Shown here one piece after another: positions 1-6,382 of a stretch of 12,740 bases of DNA; position 1 is the stretch's first letter, and the number at the start of each line of letters is the position of its first letter. The notes under the pieces were generated by a model. That model did not search any database. It saw nothing but the letters and a program-made list of their open reading frames with translations, and was not told where the DNA came from. The stretch is from positions 1-12,740 of the forward strand of contig DASTIS010000282.1 in assembly GCA_035717365.1 (NCBI GenBank). The letters run 5' to 3'. The stretch is from 66-474 sp035717365 (lineage in GTDB: Bacteria; Pseudomonadota; Gammaproteobacteria; Xanthomonadales; Rhodanobacteraceae). Made by a program: the position numbers and the translations under genes.

Positions 1-659
1 GACTTGTTCGCCCACACGCCTGCGAAGCAGTCGGCCTGCAATTCGAGGCGCACCGACAGGCCATCCGCGCCCTGCATCGGCTCACCGCGCTGCGCGAGCT
101 GCTTTTCCATGTCCATGATGCCGAGCTGGTCCTGCACGTGGTGGCCGATCTCGTGTGCGATCACATAGGCACGCGCGAAATCGCTGTTCGAATGGAAGCG
201 CGTCGCCAGTTCCTGGAAGAAGTCGAGGTCGAGGTACACGCGCTTGTCGCCGGGGCAATAGAACGGCCCGACCGCGGCCGACGCGCCCCCGCATGCGGTC
301 CCGACCTGACCATGGAACAGTACCAGTTTCGGGGCGATGTACTGCCCGCCCGCCTGCTGGAAATAAGCGGTCCACACGTCCTCGGTGCTCCCGAGGACCT
401 TGCAGACGAACTGGGTCTGCGCATCGGTGTCGCAATTGACCTGCGCCGTCTGGGATGGCGTACTGGATGGCGCCATCCCGCCCCCGCTGCCGGTGAGCAG
501 CCCGAAGATCAGGCCGCGCGTGGACGGGAAGATCATTGCGATGATGATCGCGATGATGGTGCCACCGAGACCCAGATGGATCCGGCCGAAACCGGGTCTG
601 CCGCCACCCCCGGTCGCCTGCTCTACGTTGCCACTGGAACGACCCTTTCTCCACAGCAT
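1..659 (-). CDS. ypfJ: YpfJ-family neutral zinc metallopeptidase, C-terminus beyond window
   Basis: Predicted membrane-anchored neutral zinc metallopeptidase of the YpfJ/KPN_01571 family; its substrate is not known. The reading frame is open from the ATG at 659 to the window edge, giving 219 residues. Order: a short N-terminus with the family's NVE signature and a Gly-rich patch (about residues 11-21), one hydrophobic membrane segment (about 32-54), a Gly/Ser/Pro linker, then the catalytic domain. The zinc motif HEIGHH lies at residues 169-174 (bases 138-155). The downstream LELQADCFAG block supplies the likely third zinc ligand, Glu206. The family is usually about 280-290 aa, so roughly 70 residues are missing off the left edge. 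The start is supported by GGAAAGGAG on the minus strand (bases 667-675), 7 nt before the ATG. The gene is divergent from the APC permease. Family identity is secure; function is inferred only from motifs. Confidence 0.93.
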   Translation of the reverse strand, partial: MLWRKGRSSGNVEQATGGGGRPGFGRIHLGLGGTIIAIIIAMIFPSTRGLIFGLLTGSGGGMAPSSTPSQTAQVNCDTDAQTQFVCKVLGSTEDVWTAYFQQAGGQYIAPKLVLFHGQVGTACGGASAAVGPFYCPGDKRVYLDLDFFQELATRFHSNSDFARAYVIAHEIGHHVQDQLGIMDMEKQLAQRGEPMQGADGLSVRLELQADCFAGVWANK

Positions 660-666
660 GATGGCG

Positions 667-675
667 CTCCTTTCC
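667..675 (-). promoter_or_regulatory. Ribosome binding site of the ypfJ-like gene
   Basis: GGAAAGGAG read on the minus strand lies 7 nt upstream of the ATG at 659. It fixes the start of the truncated metallopeptidase gene. Confidence 0.7.
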
Positions 676-788
676 CTGACATCCCGCGCCGGCGGGGACG
701 TGCCGACTGTGCGGCAATCGGGCGCAAGCTGCAAGGGGTACCGCTGCCGAGATCCGGCCCGGACTTGCGCTGATCCGGCTGCGCCTTG

Positions 789-816
789 ATGATCGGGACC
801 TCCGATCGCGCGTCAA
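789..816 (-). promoter_or_regulatory. Candidate sigma-70 promoter for the ypfJ-like gene
   Basis: On the minus strand a -35-like TTGACG (bases 811-816, 5 of 6 to consensus) is followed after 16 nt by GATCAT (789-794, 4 of 6). This would start transcription near 782 and leave a leader of about 120 nt before the ATG at 659. It is a pattern match only, in a 253-bp divergent region. Confidence 0.3.
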
Positions 817-871
817 CGGATGGCGCGTTCCCACTGCAATCAGGGGCACTGCCGCAACCACACTCCCGCAC

Positions 872-893
872 GGGCCGCGGATTGCGGCGGCCC
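872..893 (+). other. Hairpin in the leader of the APC permease gene
   Basis: GGGCCGC (872-878) and GCGGCCC (887-893) are perfect 7-bp complementary arms around an 8-nt loop. They end 8 nt before the Shine-Dalgarno AGGA (902-905) of the permease gene. The hairpin could affect leader stability or translation; no regulator is evident. Confidence 0.4.
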
Positions 894-912
894 ATGAACC
901 GAGGAACCTGCC

Positions 913-2601
913 ATGTCCGTAACGCCCGACAACGTCGCCGCGCGCGACGACCACCGCCTGAAACGCCACGTCGGCATGGTCGGCCTGCTGTTCACCGCGG
1001 TCGGGTCGGTCATCGGATCGGGTTGGTTGTTCGGCGCCATGTACGCGGCGCAGCAAGCCGGGCCGGCTTCGATCCTGTCGTGGACGTTCGGCGCGATCAT
1101 GATCGGATTCATCGGCCTGACGTATTCGGAACTGGGCACGATGTTCCCGGTGTCGGGCGGCGTGGTGCGCTTCCCCCACTTCGCGTTCGGATCGTTCGCC
1201 AGCTACACCACCGGCTGGATCACCTGGCTGGCCGCGGCATCCACCGCGCCGATCGAGGTGTTGGCGGCTCTGCAATACGCCAACAACTACGTCGATATCC
1301 TGCACATTCCCGACCTCCAGAAACTGGTCGATGGCGTCGCCGTGCTGACGCCGTTCGGTTACTTCGCGGCGGCAGTCCTGATGTTCCTGTTCAGTCTCGT
1401 CAACGTCGTCGGGATCCGCTGGTTCGCGCGGCTCAACAACGCGCTGGTGTGGTGGAAGCTCGCGATCATCTGCATCGTGATCGTCGCGTTCCTGTCCGCG
1501 GATTTCAAACTCGAGCACTTCAGCCAGAGCTACCACGGCGGGTTCCTTCCGCTCGGCTGGCACGGCGTGTTCGCCTCGATCGCCACCGCCGGCATCGTGT
1601 TTTCCTACCTCGGATTTCGCCAGGGCGTGGAACTGGCCGGCGAGACCGACAATCCGCAACGCAACGTCCCGATCGCGGTGATCGGTTCGCTGGTGATCTG
1701 CGGCATCATCTACATCCTGCTGCAGATTGCCTTCATCGGCGCGCTGCCCTCGTCGGCGCTCGCCAACGGCTGGGAACACATCGGCACCACCTTCAGCGGC
1801 GGGATCGAGGGCCGCGCGCTGGCGTTCGGTCCGCTGGCGACGCTCGCGATGACCCTGGGCATGACCTGGTTGGCCCTGCTGCTCTACGTCGACGCATTCG
1901 TGTCACCGGCCGATACCGGGCTCATCTACACCACGATCACCGCGCGCCTGTCGTACGCGATGGGCCGCAACGGCAACGCGCCCGTGGTGCTGGCCAAGGT
2001 GAGCGAGCGCGGCGTGCCGTGGGTCAGCGTGATCCTTGCCTTCATCGTGGGCCTGATTTTCTTCATGCCGTTCCCCGGCTGGCAAAAACTGGTCGGGTTC
2101 GTGACCTCGGCGACGGTGCTGTCGTTCGGATCCGGGCCGCTCACCATGATGGCCCTGCGCAAGGAGCTGCCCGACCACACCCGCCCGTTCCGGCTCGCCG
2201 GGGGCTGGATCATCCCGTACCTCGCGTTCCTGTCGTCCAACCTGATCGTGTTCTGGTCGGGTTGGGACGTGGTCTGGAAGCTGATGCTGGCGGTCGTGCT
2301 CGGGATCGTCCTGCTGGGCGTGCACGAGGGGCTGCGCGGCAAGCACACGCCGCGGATGGATTTTCGCGCCGGGTTCTGGGTCCTGCCGTGGCTGGGCGGG
2401 CTCGCGTTGATCAGCTGGCTGGGCCGCTATCCGGAGCTCGACAAGCACGCCGGCAACGTCGGCCTGCTGGGGATGGACTCGGGGCTGATCGTGATCGTGA
2501 TCTTCTCGGCACTGATCATGTGGCTGGCGCACGCCTTCCGTTTGCGCGGCCAGCGCGTGGTCGACCACGTGAATGAATCCTGGGGCGACGATACCATTTA
2601 G
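913..2601 (+). CDS. APC-family amino acid permease
   Basis: Inner-membrane secondary transporter of the amino acid-polyamine-organocation superfamily, 562 aa, probably importing an amino acid or related amine by proton symport; the substrate cannot be read from sequence. It has a short polar N-terminus and then a chain of about 12-14 hydrophobic segments. The first carries GSVIGSGW (residues 31-38), the glycine-rich unwound TM1 motif that binds the amino and carboxyl groups in this superfamily. TM6-like sequence (GIVFSYLGFRQGVELAGE) matches the usual F-x-G-x-E region followed by NPQRNVP, a conserved loop. The C-terminus is charged and cytoplasmic. The start is supported by AGGA at 902-905, 7 nt before the ATG. 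The gene appears monocistronic, divergent from the metallopeptidase and followed by hairpins at 2643-2690. The length is within the normal range for bacterial APC permeases of the longer type. Confidence 0.92.
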   Translation: MSVTPDNVAARDDHRLKRHVGMVGLLFTAVGSVIGSGWLFGAMYAAQQAGPASILSWTFGAIMIGFIGLTYSELGTMFPVSGGVVRFPHFAFGSFASYTTGWITWLAAASTAPIEVLAALQYANNYVDILHIPDLQKLVDGVAVLTPFGYFAAAVLMFLFSLVNVVGIRWFARLNNALVWWKLAIICIVIVAFLSADFKLEHFSQSYHGGFLPLGWHGVFASIATAGIVFSYLGFRQGVELAGETDNPQRNVPIAVIGSLVICGIIYILLQIAFIGALPSSALANGWEHIGTTFSGGIEGRALAFGPLATLAMTLGMTWLALLLYVDAFVSPADTGLIYTTITARLSYAMGRNGNAPVVLAKVSERGVPWVSVILAFIVGLIFFMPFPGWQKLVGFVTSATVLSFGSGPLTMMALRKELPDHTRPFRLAGGWIIPYLAFLSSNLIVFWSGWDVVWKLMLAVVLGIVLLGVHEGLRGKHTPRMDFRAGFWVLPWLGGLALISWLGRYPELDKHAGNVGLLGMDSGLIVIVIFSALIMWLAHAFRLRGQRVVDHVNESWGDDTI

Positions 2602-2642
2602 TGCGATCGTCCATGATCAATGCATCGCCGAGCGCGCCGGTG

Positions 2643-2690
2643 TCCGAAACGCGACAGGGTTTCGGAGCGCCAGAACGGCCATCCCTGGCC
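2643..2690 (+). terminator. Hairpin pair after the APC permease gene
   Basis: TCCGAAAC (2643-2650) and GTTTCGGA (2659-2666) form a perfect 8-bp stem with an 8-nt loop. A second small stem follows (GGCCA 2677-2681, TGGCC 2686-2690) and then TGACTTTCC. They lie about 40 nt after the permease stop. Neither has a strong T tract, so termination is plausible but not certain. Confidence 0.45.
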
Positions 2691-2807
2691 TGACTTTCCA
2701 CAAAATCCGCTCCGAATGCGACCACGCGACCATGCCCTCGGCGCCAGCGCAAGGCGTTCGCTGAACGCTGCGCAACCCGTGTTTACGTAGCCGTCACGAC
2801 CGATTGC

Positions 2808-2813
2808 TAGCAT
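2808..2813 (+). promoter_or_regulatory. Candidate extended -10 element upstream of the 2843 gene
   Basis: TGCTAGCAT (2805/6-2813 region) has the TGn extension followed by TAGCAT, 4 of 6 to TATAAT. No good -35 is present at 17 nt; TTTACG at 2782-2787 is too far. The position, about 30 nt before the start codon, is sensible for the hypothetical gene. Confidence 0.25.
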
Positions 2814-2842
2814 CAAGGCCTCCCGTCGTGGAGCGCTTCGAC

Positions 2843-3286
2843 ATGACCGACCCCCAGGAATTCTTCAAGGAAGGCGATACCTCGCTGGGAACCTTCTATC
2901 CCAAGCACTACATCGTCGCGGGCTACCACAACCTGGCCGACGCCGAGGCCGCTGCGCTGGCGTGCAGGAAGAACGAGTTCGCCGAAAACGACGTGCGCAC
3001 GTTCGGTGGCCATTTCGTGCTCGAACAAATGGAGGCGCGCGAAGGTACCAACTGGCTGAAGCGCCTGCAGCAGCAACTGGCTGAATTCGCCGGCACCGAG
3101 ACCGGTTACGTGCAGGAAGATGCCGATCTCGCACGCTCCGGCGGCGCTTTCCTGTTCGTGTACGCGCCCGACGACGGCGACGTCGACCGGGCCCGACGCG
3201 TATTCGCCCAGCACGGGCCGGCCTATGCCAGGCGGTATCTCGCCATCGCGATCGAAATCATCGTCAAGAACCCCAACACGCCATAG
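2843..3286 (+). CDS. Uncharacterised 147-aa soluble protein
   Basis: Not recognised as a named family. It has no signal peptide or membrane segment and is acidic overall. The body looks like two beta-alpha-beta halves: HYIVAGYHNLADAEAAALAC (about residues 23-42), where a helix follows a strand, and GGAFLFVYAPDDGDVDRARR (about 110-129), followed by a helix-strand ending in YLAIAIEIIVK. This resembles the general-stress YflT/GSP17M-like fold, in which a hydrophobic strand is followed by 'A-P-D-D...A' and an amphipathic helix, but that is only a structural impression. The start at 2843 is preferred because GGAG (2830-2833) lies 9 nt upstream; an in-frame ATG at 2804 would add 13 non-conserved-looking residues. 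It stands alone between the permease and a repeat-rich gap. Confidence 0.8.
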   Translation: MTDPQEFFKEGDTSLGTFYPKHYIVAGYHNLADAEAAALACRKNEFAENDVRTFGGHFVLEQMEAREGTNWLKRLQQQLAEFAGTETGYVQEDADLARSGGAFLFVYAPDDGDVDRARRVFAQHGPAYARRYLAIAIEIIVKNPNTP

Positions 3287-3390
3287 GCGCCGTGCGAGTG
3301 CGTGTTCGCGAAGATGCGCGAGCCCGGCCAAGGCGCACTGAAGTCGCTGGCCCTGGACGGAGCACGGTGCCTTGACGGGATAGCGTCTCA

Positions 3391-3504
3391 ATCCCGCCCG
3401 TAAAAACTCCTCCCCCTCAAGGGGGACATGCCGCCCATGAAAATCCCTTCCCCTTCAAGGGGGAAATCCCGCCCATAAAAACTCCTCCCCCTTCAAGGGG
3501 GAGG
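3391..3504 (+). repeat. Three tandem copies of a 37-38 bp palindromic repeat
   Basis: Three direct units lie head to tail with no spacer: 3391-3427, 3428-3465 and 3466-3503. Each begins AT(C/G)CCGCCC followed by an A-rich stretch and ends in a palindrome of the type TCCCCCTTCAAGGGGGA. In the third copy the palindrome is longest, with 10-bp arms centred on base 3494 and the sequence CCTCCCCCTT as left arm. Unit 1 has lost one T in the CTTCAAG centre and unit 2 carries several substitutions, so unit 3 looks like the intact copy. Palindromes of this CCCCTTCAAGGGG kind are dispersed intergenic repeats in many high-GC proteobacteria. They could form hairpins in RNA and may serve as terminator or mRNA-end signals for the gene ending at 3286. 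Confidence 0.85.
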
Positions 3505-3588
3505 CCGGGAGGGGGATGGGTTTCGGGCTGTGACGCAAACCACCGCCACCCCATTCCCACCGAGCGCTACGCACTCGACCTGCGGTCG

Positions 3589-3607
3589 CCTCCCCTTGAA
3601 GGGGAGG
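3589..3607. repeat. Fourth palindromic repeat copy, inverted
   Basis: CCTCCCCTT (3589-3597) and AAGGGGAGG (3599-3607) are perfect 9-bp arms around a single G. The core is the reverse complement of the core in the upstream array (TTGAA instead of TTCAA). The 84 bp between it and the array carries GGGAGGGGGATGGG on one side and CCACCCCATTCCCACC on the other. The whole 3484-3607 block may therefore be one composite element with inverted ends. Confidence 0.75.
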
Positions 3608-3710
3608 TCTTGGCCGGTCGCACCGGGGGAGCCCACGGATGATCCCGTCGCGCGCAGCAACCACGTGCCGAGGCAGGAGCAGCGCCCGGGTTGTGACAAA
3701 ATGGCTTGGC

Positions 3711-3733
3711 GGACGGCGCGCAACGCGCCGTCC
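3711..3733 (+). terminator. Strong GC hairpin, terminator or leader attenuator before the DMT gene
   Basis: GGACGGCGCG (3711-3720) and CGCGCCGTCC (3724-3733) form a perfect 10-bp stem with a CAA loop, followed by GTTCCCTTTTCC. This is terminator-like and ends 26 nt before the DMT start codon. It either stops transcription from upstream or lies in the DMT leader. Confidence 0.55.
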
Positions 3734-3759
3734 GTTCCCTTTTCCGTCCGCCGATTTCC

Positions 3760-4677
3760 ATGTCCGCCAACTTGCGCGCCCACTGGCAACTGCACTTCTG
3801 CGTGCTGCTGTGGGGGTTCACGGCCGTCCTCGGCAAGCTGATCACGCTGACTGCGCTGCAACTGGTGTGGTGGCGGATGCTGCTGGTCACGCTCGCGCTG
3901 TTGCTGCTGCCGAAGGTCTGGCGGGAACTGCGCGCGATGCCGCCGCAGCGGATCGCGGCGTACGCGGGGATCGGTGTGCTCGTGGCCCTGCACTGGCTGA
4001 CGTTCTACTCGGCGGTGAAACTCGCCAATGCGTCGGTGGCGGCGACCTGCATCGCGCTCGCGCCGGTCTTCCTGGCGATGGTAGAACCGTTGATCGTCGG
4101 GCGCCGGTTCGAGCCACGTGAACTCCTGCTGGGCGTGGCCGTGGTACCCGGCGTTGCGTTGGTCGCGGGCGGGGTGCCGGCGGACATGCGCCTCGGCGTG
4201 TGGGTGGGTGTGCTGTCGGCGTTGTTCTGTGCTGTCTTCGGCGCATTCAACAAGCGCATGGCCGATCGCGGTGGCGCGTTGACCGTGACCTGCCTCGAGC
4301 TCGGCGCCGGCACGCTGTTTTTGACCATGGTCACCGGTCTCTGGAGTGGCCAGGGCACGTTCGTGATCCCCGGCCTGAACGACGCGGTGCTGCTGCTGGT
4401 GCTGGCACTCGTCTGCACCCTGCTTCCGTTCGCACTGGCGCTGGCGGTCTTGCGCAAACTTTCCGCGTACACCGTGCAACTGGCAACCAACCTCGAACCG
4501 GTGTACGCGATCATCCTCGCCGTCCTGCTGCTCGGCGAACAACGCCAACTGGACGGATGGTTTTATGTCGGCGTGGTGGTGATCCTGGGTGCGGTGTTCG
4601 TGCACCCGCTGCTGGTTCGGCGCCCGGTCACGAAGCCACCCGAGGCGGTGCTGGGCACCGCGGAGTCGAAACAATGA
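3760..4677 (+). CDS. DMT-superfamily (EamA) transporter
   Basis: Inner-membrane transporter of the drug/metabolite superfamily, 305 aa, with about ten hydrophobic segments arranged as two tandem EamA repeats (roughly residues 5-135 and 148-285). The first repeat opens with HFCVLLWGFTAVLGKLI, typical of the family's TM1. The second ends with a TNLEPVYAIILAVLLLGE block, in which the conserved Pro and Glu of the last EamA helices are visible. Family members export amino acids or other metabolites; the substrate here is unknown. ATG at 3760 is chosen because the family homology begins directly after it; a TTG at 3706 would add 18 residues encoded by a hairpin. There is no clear Shine-Dalgarno sequence, which is unusual in this window. 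The gene is followed by an imperfect hairpin at 4677-4713 and a perfect one at 4815-4837. Confidence 0.9.
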   Translation: MSANLRAHWQLHFCVLLWGFTAVLGKLITLTALQLVWWRMLLVTLALLLLPKVWRELRAMPPQRIAAYAGIGVLVALHWLTFYSAVKLANASVAATCIALAPVFLAMVEPLIVGRRFEPRELLLGVAVVPGVALVAGGVPADMRLGVWVGVLSALFCAVFGAFNKRMADRGGALTVTCLELGAGTLFLTMVTGLWSGQGTFVIPGLNDAVLLLVLALVCTLLPFALALAVLRKLSAYTVQLATNLEPVYAIILAVLLLGEQRQLDGWFYVGVVVILGAVFVHPLLVRRPVTKPPEAVLGTAESKQ

Positions 4678-4713
4678 AGCAGGCACGACCGATGCTTGTC
4701 TGGTGCCCTGCTT
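4677..4713 (+). terminator. Imperfect hairpin at the end of the DMT gene
   Basis: AAGCAGGCAC (4677-4686) pairs with GTGCCCTGCTT (4703-4713) with one bulged base, starting on the last base of the stop codon. There is no T tract. It may act as a weak terminator or as an mRNA 3'-end stabiliser. Confidence 0.35.
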
Positions 4714-4814
4714 GAAACCGATCGCCCAGCGCGACCGTTCGATGCACGTGTACACCGCCCCCGGCGCGTCGTTGAAGCCGCGACCCCGGGCACGCGGATC
4801 GATCCCGACCACCT

Positions 4815-4837
4815 GGGGGTCGGGTAGACCGACCCCC
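4815..4837. terminator. Perfect 9-bp hairpin between convergent genes
   Basis: GGGGGTCGG (4815-4823) and CCGACCCCC (4829-4837) form a perfect stem with a 5-nt loop. It lies between the plus-strand DMT gene and the minus-strand small gene, so it could serve both. No T-rich tail is seen on either side. Confidence 0.45.
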
Positions 4838-4872
4838 GACGACCCGCGCGCGGGCGATTCCGGCCGGACCGT

Positions 4873-4974
4873 TCAGGAACGTTCGGCTTTCTTCGCGTGC
4901 TTTTCTGCGCGTTTTTCCTTCAGCGATTTTTGCGGTTTCTTCTTGGATTCCTTCTTTTTCTCGAGGCCTTTCAT
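4873..4974 (-). CDS. 33-aa lysine-rich small protein
   Basis: A tiny gene read on the minus strand from ATG at 4974 to TGA at 4873-4875. The product starts MKGLEKKKESKKK and ends KHAKKAERS. Of 33 residues, 13 are Lys, 2 Arg and 5 Glu, so it is strongly basic and probably a single charged helix or disordered. A clear GGAG (bases 4981-4984 on the minus strand) lies 6 nt before the ATG, which argues for real translation. The same DNA in other frames gives no recognisable protein. Short Lys-rich proteins of this sort (MKGLxKKKExKKKP...) recur, from memory, as hypothetical proteins in Pseudomonas and Xanthomonas relatives; this should be confirmed by search. Function unknown. RNA, DNA or ribosome binding is possible from charge alone. 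It is convergent with the DMT gene and divergent from the operon starting at 5106. Confidence 0.72.
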   Translation of the reverse strand: MKGLEKKKESKKKPQKSLKEKRAEKHAKKAERS

Positions 4975-5049
4975 GTCGTGCTCCGGTGGGCAGTGGACCG
5001 CAGTTGCAAAGATGCTCCAAGCCGCGCTGCTTGGCAAGGGGGTGGCCGT

Positions 5050-5077
5050 TTGTGTCGACCGCCGAAATCGTTAGACT
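5050..5077 (+). promoter_or_regulatory. Weak candidate promoter for the VOC-to-barstar operon
   Basis: TTGTGT (5050-5055) and TAGACT (5072-5077, 4 of 6 to consensus) are separated by 16 nt, about 30 nt upstream of the VOC gene start. The -35 matches at only three positions, so this is tentative. Confidence 0.22.
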
Positions 5078-5105
5078 CACCGCGTGGCCCTTGCCGGAAG
5101 CCAAC

Positions 5106-5543
5106 ATGAACAGCCCAGCAAAAAACACCGTCGTCACCGTCATCCCGTCGCTGCGCTACCGCGACGCATCCGCCATGATCGACTGGTTGCGCAATGCCTT
5201 CGGGTTCGAGAAACAGGCCGTGTATGCCGACGGTAACGTCGTGCAGCACGCACAACTCACGTTCGGGAACGGCATGATCATGTTGGGCTCGGTCGCCAAC
5301 GGATCGGCCTGGGGCGAGCGCATCGCGCAACCGGACGAGATCGGCGGACACGAAACCCAATGCTGCTGCCTGATCGTCGCCGACTGCGCTGCGCACTACG
5401 CGCGTGCGAAGGCCGCCGGCGCCGAGATCGTGGACGAGCTGGAAACGAAGGAATACGGTGGCAGCGGCTACGGCTGCCGCGACCCTGAAGGCCACCTGTG
5501 GTGGTTCGGCGACTACGATCCGTGGGAAGAGCACCCCGCGTGA
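5106..5543 (+). CDS. VOC-fold (glyoxalase/bleomycin-resistance-like) protein
   Basis: 145-aa cytoplasmic protein of the vicinal oxygen chelate superfamily. The first beta-alpha-beta-beta-beta unit begins VIPSLRYRDASAMIDWLRNA (about residues 12-31), with the usual 'P-x-L-x-Y-x-D...A-x-x-W-L-x-x-x-F-G-F' signature, and runs through HAQLTFGNGMIML (48-60). The second unit ends YGCRDPEGHLWWFGDY (122-137), the classical C-terminal D-P-E-G-H motif. Members may be metal-dependent lyases, dioxygenases or drug-binding proteins, and no substrate can be assigned. ATG at 5106 is chosen because GGAAG (5096-5100) lies 5 nt before it and homology begins soon after; an upstream in-frame start at 4986 would add 40 residues without family character. 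It is the first gene of a five-gene overlapping operon, and its stop overlaps the GTG of the next gene. Confidence 0.9.
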   Translation: MNSPAKNTVVTVIPSLRYRDASAMIDWLRNAFGFEKQAVYADGNVVQHAQLTFGNGMIMLGSVANGSAWGERIAQPDEIGGHETQCCCLIVADCAAHYARAKAAGAEIVDELETKEYGGSGYGCRDPEGHLWWFGDYDPWEEHPA

Positions 5544-6382
5544 AGCAGCCCGATGTCCCCATCGCGGACGAACTCGCTGCCGCGCGCGGCGCAGGCATCA
5601 GGATCGGCACGGGCGGCTGGAAGTTCGCCCCGTGGCGCGACAACTTCTATCCGAAGGGCCTGCCGCAGCGGCGCGAGCTGGAATACGCCAGCCGGCACCT
5701 GACGGCGATCGAGATCAACAGCACGTTCTATCGCGCGCAGACGCCGCAGGTGTACGCCAGATGGCGCGATGAAACCCCGCCCGGCTTCGTCTTCTCGCTG
5801 AAAGCGCCGCGCCAGGTCGCCGAGGTGCGCAGGCTCGCGGGCGCAGGTGCGATGGTCCGCGGTTTCGTGTCCGGCGGGCTGGCCGAATTTGGCGACCGCC
5901 TCGGGCCGATCGTGTGGAGGTTTCTGCCTTCGCGTCCATTCGAACAAGACGATGTCGCCGCGTTCCTCGATCTGCTGCCGCACGAATTGAACGGGCACGC
6001 GCTGCGGCACGCGCTGGAAGTGCGGCACGCAACGTTCCTGTGCGATGCGTTCCTGGAACTTGCGCGTGCGCGCGGTGCCGCGTGCGTGTTCACCGATTCC
6101 AGCGAGTATCCGAATTTCGCCGACCTCACCGGCGATTTCGTGTACGCTCGGCTGAAGCGAAGCCGCGAAACCGAACGCCACGGCTACCCCGCGACCGAGC
6201 TGGATGCCTGGGCCGGACGCGCACGGCAATGGCACGCGGGCGGCGAGCCGGACGATCTGCCGCGGGTGGCGTCGGCAAACAGCGCGGCCCCGGTCCCGCG
6301 CGACGTATTCCTGTATTTCATTGGCGCTGCCAAGGTGCGCAACCCCGCAGCGGCAATGGCGCTGCAGGAGCGGATCGCGTGA
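5540..6382 (+). CDS. DUF72 (YecE-like) protein
   Basis: 280-aa protein of the DUF72/YecE family, which has a TIM-barrel-like fold and no established reaction. Visible signatures: IGTGGW (residues 22-27), then FYPKGLPQRRELEYASR, AIEINSTFY (57-64), and FVFSLKAP (83-90), followed by the W-R-F/L-P-type block and a C-terminal YFIGAAKVRNPAAA segment. The length fits the family (about 240-300 aa). The GTG start at 5540 overlaps the VOC stop by 4 nt (GTGA), with GGAAG about 10 nt upstream. A longer start at 5498 inside the VOC gene would add 14 residues that do not look conserved. Translation is probably coupled to the VOC gene. It has no signal peptide, so it is likely cytoplasmic. Confidence 0.88.
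   Translation: MKQPDVPIADELAAARGAGIRIGTGGWKFAPWRDNFYPKGLPQRRELEYASRHLTAIEINSTFYRAQTPQVYARWRDETPPGFVFSLKAPRQVAEVRRLAGAGAMVRGFVSGGLAEFGDRLGPIVWRFLPSRPFEQDDVAAFLDLLPHELNGHALRHALEVRHATFLCDAFLELARARGAACVFTDSSEYPNFADLTGDFVYARLKRSRETERHGYPATELDAWAGRARQWHAGGEPDDLPRVASANSAAPVPRDVFLYFIGAAKVRNPAAAMALQERIA

Larger units (their letters stand above)
3287..3759. other. 473-bp gene-free region carrying palindromic repeats
   Basis: No convincing gene lies between the stop at 3286 and the DMT start at 3760. It contains about 100 bp of unremarkable DNA (3287-3390), a three-unit tandem palindromic array (3391-3504), a link of about 85 bp, a fourth inverted palindrome (3589-3607) and a strong hairpin just before the next gene (3711-3733). 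Open frames through it in other phases lack ribosome binding sites and run into the repeats. Confidence 0.7.

Noticed and set aside
82..1779. 565-aa open frame on the minus strand across the metallopeptidase and permease genes
   Set aside because: It runs antisense to the permease and out of phase with the metallopeptidase, shows Arg/Asp/His-rich low-complexity sequence typical of GC-rich shadow frames, and has no family motif.
786..2576. 596-aa open frame on the plus strand overlapping the permease
   Set aside because: It is a +1/+2 shadow of the APC permease, Arg-rich with no membrane segments; the permease frame has clear motifs and a ribosome site.
2813..3391. 192-aa open frame antisense to the 147-aa hypothetical gene
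   Set aside because: It looks moderately protein-like but has no ribosome site or recognisable motif, while the plus-strand frame has GGAG and a plausible alternating strand/helix pattern.
3391..3504. Possible short CRISPR array
   Set aside because: The three repeat units abut with no unique spacers, vary in sequence, and no cas gene is present.
3701..3841. Leader peptide ORF starting at ATG 3701 and overlapping the DMT start
   Set aside because: The nearest GGAG is more than 20 nt away and the peptide is an Arg/Cys/Pro-rich shadow of the DMT frame; no attenuation-type codon run is present.
3493..4812. 439-aa open frame on the minus strand opposite the DMT gene
   Set aside because: Gln/Arg/His-rich shadow sequence; the DMT frame opposite has two EamA repeats, and this frame also passes through the palindromic repeats.
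5053..5076. TGTCGA upstream of the VOC gene as a second ECF42 promoter
   Set aside because: The hexamer is present at 5053-5058 but no CG(A/T)C follows at 16-18 nt, so the two-part signature fails.
4628..5143. 171-aa minus-strand frame with a hydrophobic start (MTVTTVFFAGLFMLASG)
   Set aside because: The signal-like start is antisense to the VOC gene start, the rest is low-complexity, and it overlaps the better supported 33-aa gene in another phase.
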